From: Stromatinia cepivora
Taxonomy: Eukaryota > Ascomycota > Leotiomycetes > Helotiales > Sclerotiniaceae
Direction: 5' to 3'
NCBI GenBank assembly: GCA_014898415.1
Contig: RCTD01000032.1
Location: forward strand, 310,001-374,000
Length of the DNA stretch: 64,000 nucleotides
The number at the start of each line of letters is the position of its first letter. Position 1 is the first letter of the stretch. A program made the translations under genes and the position numbers. Below are positions 57,213 to 64,000 of the stretch, in pieces. The notes beneath the pieces are model-generated. The model was not told where the DNA came from and made no database searches. It was given only the letters and a program-made list of their open reading frames with translations.

Positions 57213-58142
57213 GGAAAAGGCTGAATCTTCGGGGGTTATATCGACTAAAGGATGATTCAATTAACGAACGATTGAATGAATACTTTGTATGATGGATTTA
57301 GGTAGGCGTTATTCATCTATTGGAGGTGTATGGGAAGCCTCAAAAGTTGCTGAATCTCCTGTGCAGCTCTGCTTTTATGGACGCTTCCTCTTCTTTCATC
57401 TTGTATCAAAACCCCTCAGAAGCTTCGTCGGTTGTAATATAGAAGGGCTTTGATCTGATCAGTCATACAACTTGAAGATTCAGATTCACGGCAAGAAGAA
57501 GACATATAAACTCCCCTCAGTGCATCATACATGAGCGTAACTTTTTTGTTCAAAATGTACAATGTTACCCAAGTTAATTGCAGAAATAAGTTAATAAATC
57601 TCTTTAAATTTTATCAAACTTTCATATCTTTGTGCCTTGTGCTTGAATGTTTAAATATCTTCAATACTTTCAGCTAAGTATCTAATATGTCTAGATATGT
57701 TCATCTTCGGAGTTATTGATGGTGATGAAGATTTGTGAAGAAAAGAATACAGAATATTGAAACATGTGACTCGGCTTATGTAAATCCCTTTTCGGCATCG
57801 GTGTTATTAATGAATTGGTACCGCGACCCCACAGTTCCCACCCATCCACGTTCCCATGTTATTCTCCTGCATCCACTCAAACAACTCGATCATTCGATCA
57901 CTCAAACTTACTCAAACTTATCAGTAACGACAACAATTAAACTTCTATCATAATCACGAAAGACTTCATTCCTTCTTGTACAATATATTTGAGTCTAATC
58001 ATATTTCTAGCAGGAGTTGTCTTTGAATATCAGATCAGAGTTTTAGATTACGATCGATCACTTAAAAAGTGACAACGCAAACGGCGAAGGACGAACACAT
58101 CATTTAGAGCTACAGAAGATATAAACTCAACTTCCGTCAGTC
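57213..58142. other. Intergenic region before PEX5
   Basis: About 930 bp holding the 3' end of the RRM gene and the PEX5 promoter. A 72-codon plus-strand frame (57735-57953) is unsupported. Confidence 0.5.
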
Positions 58143-60172
58143 ATGTCGTTCATGGGTGGCGCAGAATGCTCGACAGCAGGAAATCCCCTTAGTCAATTTA
58201 CAAAACATGTTCAGGATGACAAGAGTTTGCAAAGAGATAGATTGGTTGGTAGAGCGCCTGGAGGCGGTATGCAGGGCATGCGCTCAGGGATGAACATGAA
58301 CGGCAGCCAAGATCATGTAGGTACTCTAGGATAGTACACCTCAGCCATCATGGTGTATTTCAGAGGCAATACTTACTAATACTAAATTGGCAGATGATGA
58401 ACGATTTTATGCAACAAAATGGCCAACTTCCGCCAGAAGCTTTTGCTATGCAACATGATCTTCACCAGAATGCGCACATGATAAATGGATCTCAGTCTCC
58501 AGGTGTTGGCGGATGGGCTCAAGAGTTTAACCCTGGGATGCCAGGAATGTCAGAGCAGGCAAGGATGGAGGCAGCGTTTCAAGTACCTAAAGGTACAGCG
58601 TTCAGTCCTGCGGATTTCGCTAGATTTCAACAGATGGGGCAATCAAGCTCCGCGCGTTCTGCGAGTCCTATGGCGCAAAATATGTCGAATGGTTATTCAT
58701 ATCAAGGTCCTCAAATGGGAATGGGAATGGGTATGGGCATGGGAATGATGGGAATGAACAGAATAGGTGTGGGTATGAATATGATGAACCAACCGCAGTA
58801 TCAACAACCCGCGCAGAACTTGCAACAGGATAAGGGGAAAGGAAAAATGGTTGAGCTCGATGATCAGAATTGGGAAGAGCAATTCAAGCAAATTGACTTG
58901 CAGGGAAAGGAGCTCGAAGAGAGTTTGGCGGCTGAAGGAGAATTAAATGAAATGGATAGGTCAGTCCTTGAATCCGAAACCAATGAATTTGGGGATTTTG
59001 AATCTATTTGGAAGGGCATACAAGCTGAAAACGCTGCTGCTAGGGAAATGGCTGGCGAAGCAAGCCTAAACGATATGAACATAGGCGAATTCGGCCAATG
59101 GGATGGATTTGATGCTGTGGGAACACATCAGTCACCATTCCGCGATCCACAACTCGGAGATTATATGTTTGAAAAGGAGAATATTTTTCAAGATATCACT
59201 AATCCATTTGACGAGGGTGTTCGGATAATGCATGAGGGAGGTAACTTGTCTCTTGCTGCATTAGCATTCGAGGCTGCAGTACAAAAAGATCCCCAACACA
59301 TCGATGCATGGGTTCTCTTAGGTTTAGCACAAGCGCAGAACGAAAAAGAAACACCCGCAATACGGGCGTTAGAACAAGCTATGAAAGTCGATCCCATGAA
59401 TCTTACAGCTCTCATGGGCCTGGCAGTCTCCTACACAAACGAAGGCTACGACAGTACCGCTTATCGTACGCTTGAGCGTTGGCTCTCTGTCAAATACCCA
59501 TCGATCATTCCACCAGGCTCTCTATCCTCGGAGAATGACATAGGTTTCACCGATCGACATCAACTTCATGAAAAGGTTACAGACTTGTTCATTCGTGCCG
59601 CTCAACTCTCGCCCGATGGCGAACACATGGACCCAGATGTACAGGTCGGTCTCGGCGTCCTCTTCTACGGCGCCGAAGAATACGATAAAGCAGTCGATTG
59701 TTTTACCGCTGCTCTTGCCTCCACCGAATCTGGAACGTCAAACCAAAGAGATCAAGTTCATCTCTTATGGAATCGTCTCGGCGCCACTCTCGCCAATTCT
59801 GGCCGTAGCGAAGAAGCCATCGCTGCATACGAAAAAGCTCTTACCCTTCGCACCAACTTCGTGCGAGCTCGCTACAATCTTGGTGTTTCTTGTATCAATA
59901 TCGGATGTTATGACGAAGCTGCCTCTCATCTTTTAGGTGCATTAGCGATGCATAAAATTGTGGAAAATGAGGGCAGAGAAAAAGCAAGAGATGTTCTCGG
60001 TGGTGGTAATGTCAGTGAAGCGGATCTTGAGAGAATGATCTCGCAGAACCAAAGCACGAATTTATATGATACATTGAGAAGGGTGTTTAGTCAAATGGGA
60101 AGGAGAGATTTGGCGGAACGGGTGATGGCGGGTATGGATGTTGAGAGCTTCAGGGGTGAGTTTGACTTTTGA
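58143..60172 (+). CDS. PEX5: Peroxisomal targeting signal 1 receptor Pex5
   Basis: Two exons, 58143-58316 and 58394-60172, with a 77-nt intron, giving 650 residues. The N terminus MSFMGGAECSTAGNPL carries the conserved Cys (residue 9) that is monoubiquitinated for receptor recycling. Aromatic W-x-x-x-F/Y motifs for Pex14/Pex13 binding appear as WAQEF and WEEQF. A Met/Gly-rich low-complexity stretch lies between them. The C-terminal half is a TPR array from about residue 330 to 600, with repeats such as ALAFEAAVQKDPQHIDAWVLLGLAQ, IRALEQAMKVDPMNLTALMGLA, LWNRLGATLANSGRSEEAIAAYEKAL and RARYNLGVSCINIGCYDEAASHL, which form the SKL-binding groove. The protein shuttles peroxisomal matrix enzymes from cytosol to the membrane importer. 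No disruption seen. Confidence 0.96.
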
Positions 60173-60825
60173 TTGAAGGGCAGGCAGAGTGATGGATTGG
60201 AAGGGTGGATGTATAGGGACACATGAGTGAATCAGTAGCGATCTACTTTCAGTAAAAAATATGGGTCAGTATGTAGTTGACTTACACTGACTATGGAATG
60301 CATATGGACGTCAAAAGAAAACGTATTGAAATAATCTTTAGGTGGTCTGTCAAATATATGGGATTTGGAATGAATAATAACTTTAAGGGGTCGGCTCGGT
60401 TAGGCTATGCTGAACACATTATCATAAGAGCGTAGAATTAAACAATATTCACAGCCTACTCCCATTCATACTTGGCATGACTGACTTTCATAGTATCGTG
60501 ACACTTTATATACAAATAGGTTTTGCCATCCAGCGCCATTGTTACCGAGACCAAGAACCAAACGATATCATCCCCCATTATGACGTAGGAAAACATTGAG
60601 AAATGTGGATGAGTAAAGTATGATTGATATGAGCAGAATGCAGCTGTAATTTAGATTTAAATCCATTATATCAATATTCGAACGTGTGGTTGGTTTGTAC
60701 AGTACAGTACAGGATAGGATAGGACACTGCATAATTCTTAGGATTTAGATACCATACTATCTTATCTATGAACTATTTATTCATCTATCACGATTGATAT
60801 CCTGCTTCTTCACTTGAGCTTAAGA
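60173..60825. other. Convergent intergenic region
   Basis: Contains the 3' ends of PEX5 and the 7-TM gene. A short ACAGT/GGATA repeat lies near 60698-60724. Nothing else recognised. Confidence 0.5.
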
Positions 60826-62421
60826 TTAAGTTTCGGCTTTAGCCTTTAAACCTGGACCTGGAATTGGAACTGGAGCAGAGCTTTCAATATCTCCTGCATA
60901 TTGATAGCCAATATGATTCCCCATCGGTCTCAAATCCTCATACTCGATACTAAAATCCTGTTGGATGATAATCCCATGCTCATTACCTCGATTCTCATTC
61001 TGATTCTCGGTTCCGGTTCCGCGCCCTAGAGAACTACGTCTTCTCGTCATAGGCCATGGATGGAATAATTGGCTTAGATCGCCATGTCCATGTCCATGTC
61101 CATGTGTGTGTGCGTGTGCGTGTCCGCATTCGGGGAATGGAAATAGGGAGCGAATGGGACTCGGTGTTTGAATATACATTCTCTGTTTTCCTTTCACGGA
61201 TCTCGGCGCTTGGATCTCTGATCGCATGGCGTTTTCCAGAGATGTTTCGCGAGAGACGGACGGGTGTCTAGATCTAGAGCCTGACTTGCTGCCTGGAATT
61301 ACTCCCCATTTACCACTCGCGCAACCCGTTCCGCTATAGCTAGCAGTCGAAGGCCAGGAATGCGGACGCCTGATAGTTAGATAGAGAGCGCGGTAGGCGG
61401 GTAGACAGGAGGCGATTAGATAGACGCCTCCTTCTGCGGTGGAGTAGGCGCAGAGTTCGATTGCGGTCCAGGTTATATCTGAGGCGGGTTGCATGCGCCA
61501 GAATGCGGCGAAGCGGAGGATGGATGTTATGAGGCCTCTGGGGTTTATTAGTATATGCTTCTGCTCTTAGATACGCTCCGAGTAGATCATCTAGAGTACG
61601 ATGTAGATCTCTCGATGAAAAAAGAAGAAGGAGAAGAAGAAGAAGAAGAGAAAAGAATCGAAAAACCTACAAACTCCCCGCCAAAAACGTAATTCCCACC
61701 CCCGCCTTATCTCTCCACCCCATCATCGTCCCCATAATCATCGGAACGGGCAGTGCTAACATAGCCACATCGGTCAGAATATTCGGTAAGCTCGCCCATC
61801 TCCAGTATGCATTTTGATCGAAACATTTTCCCTTTTCCTGTTTATCCCATAAATAGTTTAGGGGTATACATTGCGTTACATTTGCAATGATATTCGCAAG
61901 TGCTGTTGCGAGGAGTATGGCAGCTATGAGGTAAGAAGCGCGACGTTGCCATTTGATGACGAAGATGCGGAGGAAGAGGGAGAGCATGGTTAGTTTGGGG
62001 AGGGTAATGGAGAGGATATAGAGGATTGCGAATGTGATTTCCATTTTGAGGAAGGTGGGGAGGGTAGTCGGATGTTGTACTAGAATATAAGGGAGATGGT
62101 GGCCTGCGTAGACGTATTTTATACCAGCTAAGAATTAGATGTGAGTTTTCGATGTAAACTAGAATTGGAAGGAAAAATCAAAATACCTAGAGAAATAGCA
62201 TTCAAAGCCAAATTAGATCCCAGCCCCAACACCGTAAACCATTCTTCCCGTCGAAATCTCCATTTTAGGCTCTTCCTCTGACTAACGTAACTCGCCACAA
62301 AATTCAAGGCTACGAAAATGATTTCGGTGGTAATAAAGACAGATGCAACAGCTACCAATCTATCACCCGAAAATTGATCCAGATATCCTGCAGGATAGAT
62401 TTGAGAAGGAAAAGAAGTCAT
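60826..62421 (-). CDS. Fungal rhodopsin-like seven-transmembrane protein (SAT4/PTH11-type)
   Basis: Three exons: 62421-62187, 62127-61671 and 61537-60826. Introns are 59 and 133 nt and the phases join to give 467 residues. Hydrophobic segments run from VAVASVFITTEIIFVALNFV through LGLGSNLALNAISLG, ITFAILYILSITLPKLTML, YLIAAILLATALANIIA, ILTDVAMLALPVPMIMG, FLAGSL-GLITSILRFAAFW and TWTAIELCAYSTAEGGVYLIASCLP, a seven-helix layout. CIPLNYLWDK..GKCFDQ and the ITLPKLTML block fit the fungal family whose members include Pth11-like receptors. No CFEM domain precedes it. The cytosolic tail of about 180 residues is basic, has a His/Gly stretch (HAHAHTHGHGHGHGD), and is otherwise disordered. The ligand is unknown. 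Confidence 0.8.
61626..61656. repeat. AGA/GAAG-rich tract inside the 7-TM gene intron
   Basis: An almost pure purine run on the plus strand, hence a polypyrimidine run on the coding strand, in the second intron and close to its donor rather than its acceptor. Confidence 0.8.
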
Positions 62422-63461
62422 GATCCATGAAAAAGACCAATATATGAATATCTATCTACCCGAGTACTTGTTCGGGGAAAAATGATGGATTCAAGTCAAC
62501 ATATGAATGTGACCCAAATATTACTTTCCCGGTATCATATACCATTCTGCGTGTAACACGAAAGAAAGCCAAAAGCATGTCCACACCACTTGAAACCCCA
62601 TGAAAGAGGTATAGATACGGCACATACAAGGGCAGCACATGTACATTCTAGCATGCAGACTATCATCTCATTCTCCAACCAAAGAAAACCCTCAAGATTG
62701 GTCAAACATAGGGAAACAGAAGAGATGGTGTGAAAACATCATCCTGCGCCACAACACCACATAGAGCACCCTATGTATTGGTTCCTCAAACATGGATGAA
62801 AACCCACAAAATCGCTGAAGAAAAAATGCAGGTATGTGGTTCAGACCTTGCGCTTTTCGTCTTCTCTGCCACGTTCCGGCATCGTAGGAAGCATATGCTG
62901 GATTTGCTCCCTGTAGTGTTACCCCATGGTGACCCCACGAATCTCGTTTGGGAAGTGGAATGCTATTTTGGTACACTTGCAGAAGCGAGGTTGTATTGAC
63001 GAGCATACACTTCTATCATACTCGAGTACATCATCCAATTGAAGTCGCTGGGTATGGTTATTTTTGACTACAAACCAACAGTTGCCACAGAAATTGCATG
63101 GGGTAGAGAGCAGCTCGTAGTGTTATCTTTTGAGCGTTATGGAGAGGTTTTCTAAATTATTCATCTCTATTTGTGCGTCTTATTTTTTGAAGAGGATGTG
63201 TACATCGGTACTGCTGTTGGTTGGTCATATAGCCTTTGAAATATTGGAATGAGGAATTTCGCACTTCACATGATAAAGAATTAAGCACTTCGAATTCTGT
63301 TATACAATATACAATATCCACGCTGAGTACCATTCTTGTAACCCTACATAAATTACAAAAGGAAATCATAAATCGCTGAAGCGGTACAGTAATCAATGAT
63401 CAAGAACAAGCGATCCCCCACAGTTCCTATAAAATTGCTGCAAGCTATGATTATTACGATT
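62422..63461. other. Intergenic region
   Basis: Contains the promoter of the 7-TM gene. Overlapping open frames on both strands at 62692-63006 (104 and 89 codons) show no domain and probably arise by chance. Confidence 0.45.
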
Positions 63462-64000
63462 TTAGCGATGAGAAAGTGTGAGGCATACCTTAGTAACGAA
63501 CATCTTACTTCTTAACCTCCCAAACTTGTCGATTATCCAGAGCCCTACTCAATATTAGAAAACATAAATGTATTCGACATGTAAAAATACCATGATAATT
63601 TTCAATGCACCGATCAACTGCAGCCTCATCTTCCCAGTGGAAGTAACAGACGTTGCTATACCGTTGCGGATATGGACTAAGCAATCCCACAACCTTATGT
63701 CCAGTAGGAGAATGTACAATCATATCCAGAACCGCCTCTTCCTCCAAACAGAAATCTTGTGTATGAAATTTGATTATGCATAGAACGTCTGGGGTTTGAT
63801 TATGTTCCATCTGTCGTTTTGTTGCGTTTGTGATTATGGTTATATCTTTATGGTGTACCAAGCCATTTGGAAACCTCCTTAAACAATCGCTTGATAAAAG
63901 TGTGTCCCGCGATTGGCGAGGTGACTTCTTTTCCGTCGAATCACTCTGACTTTGATCCACGACGGTAACACTTCGAGAATTTCCTGGTTCTTGACCGAAA
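63462..64000 (-). CDS. Partial unidentified gene entering from the right edge
   Basis: The minus-strand frame is open to the window edge and reads toward the left. Its visible part has a polar segment (DSTEKKSPRQSRDT), then LPNGLVHHKDI-like and DVLCIIKFHTQDFCLEEEAVLD text, and SPYPQRYSNVCYFHWEDEAAVDRC, which could be an RRM-like or other small alpha/beta fold. A 46-nt intron is likely at 63545-63590 (GTATTT donor, TCTAAT branch, GTAG acceptor); splicing gives an end at 63462, while the unspliced frame stops at 63505. The start and most of the protein lie outside. I cannot name the family. Confidence 0.45.

Noticed and set aside
62692..63006. Overlapping frames of 104 and 89 codons on opposite strands
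   Set aside because: Neither has a domain or splice support; probably chance overlap.

Overview
This window is nuclear DNA of a filamentous ascomycete. Nearly all introns are short (about 46-90 nt) with GTAAGT-like donors, CTAAC/CTGAC-like branch points and pyrimidine-poor AG acceptors. The gene set is that of Pezizomycotina, the intergenic DNA is AT-rich and full of microsatellites, and the overall style (A+T near 57-60%, long intergenic tracts, the particular Vps10, Pex5 and Atp1 sequences) fits a leotiomycete, most likely Sclerotiniaceae (Botrytis/Sclerotinia). The genus is inference; no search was possible.

Layout. 1-1.7 kb: decayed accessory genes, namely a HET-domain pseudogene running off the left edge and a truncated GNAT acetyltransferase. 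2.2-3.6 kb: intact GT71 alpha-mannosyltransferase (+). 3.9-5.3 kb: APH-type phosphotransferase pseudogene (-) with two in-frame stops and a frameshift. 6.8-7.9 kb: Ser/Thr-rich GPI-anchored wall protein (+). 9.7-14.3 kb: four-exon VPS10 sorting receptor (-). 15.6-17.6 kb: conserved, mostly disordered fungal protein (-). 17.6-23.3 kb: gene-poor. 23.3-25.1 kb: lysine 2,3-aminomutase-like radical SAM enzyme (-). 27.9-30.3 kb: seven-exon ATP synthase alpha subunit (+). 30.3-33.8 kb: repeat-rich spacer. 33.8-37.0 kb: large GAF-domain protein (-). 37.0-42.7 kb: gene-poor. 42.7-45.1 kb: Rex1/Rnh70-type RNA exonuclease (-), divergent from a Mis18/Yippee-like protein with coiled coil and AT-hooks (45.7-48.1 kb, +). 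48.7-50.5 kb: SET/MYND protein with two MYND-like fingers (-). 51.2-52.2 kb: degenerate Ty3/gypsy integrase relic (+). 52.8-53.2 kb: small heptad-repeat coiled-coil gene (-). 56.0-57.2 kb: mitochondrial-looking double-RRM/RGG protein whose start codon is split by an intron (+). 58.1-60.2 kb: PEX5 (+). 60.8-62.4 kb: rhodopsin-like 7-TM protein with a His-rich tail (-). 63.5 kb to the right edge: partial unidentified gene (-).

The intact genes are mostly single-copy housekeeping functions: vacuolar sorting, respiration, peroxisomal import, RNA processing and Golgi mannosylation. They do not form a cluster or a shared pathway. The decayed genes (HET, GNAT, APH, gypsy integrase) lie between them and are the accessory fraction; several of their stops fit C-to-T or G-to-A changes, as repeat-induced point mutation would give. 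I did not find a clearly new multi-gene system. The most distinctive items are the Mis18-like AT-hook protein, the split start codon, the tandem MYND fingers, the AT-hook at the end of the gypsy relic and the in-frame heptad minisatellite gene.
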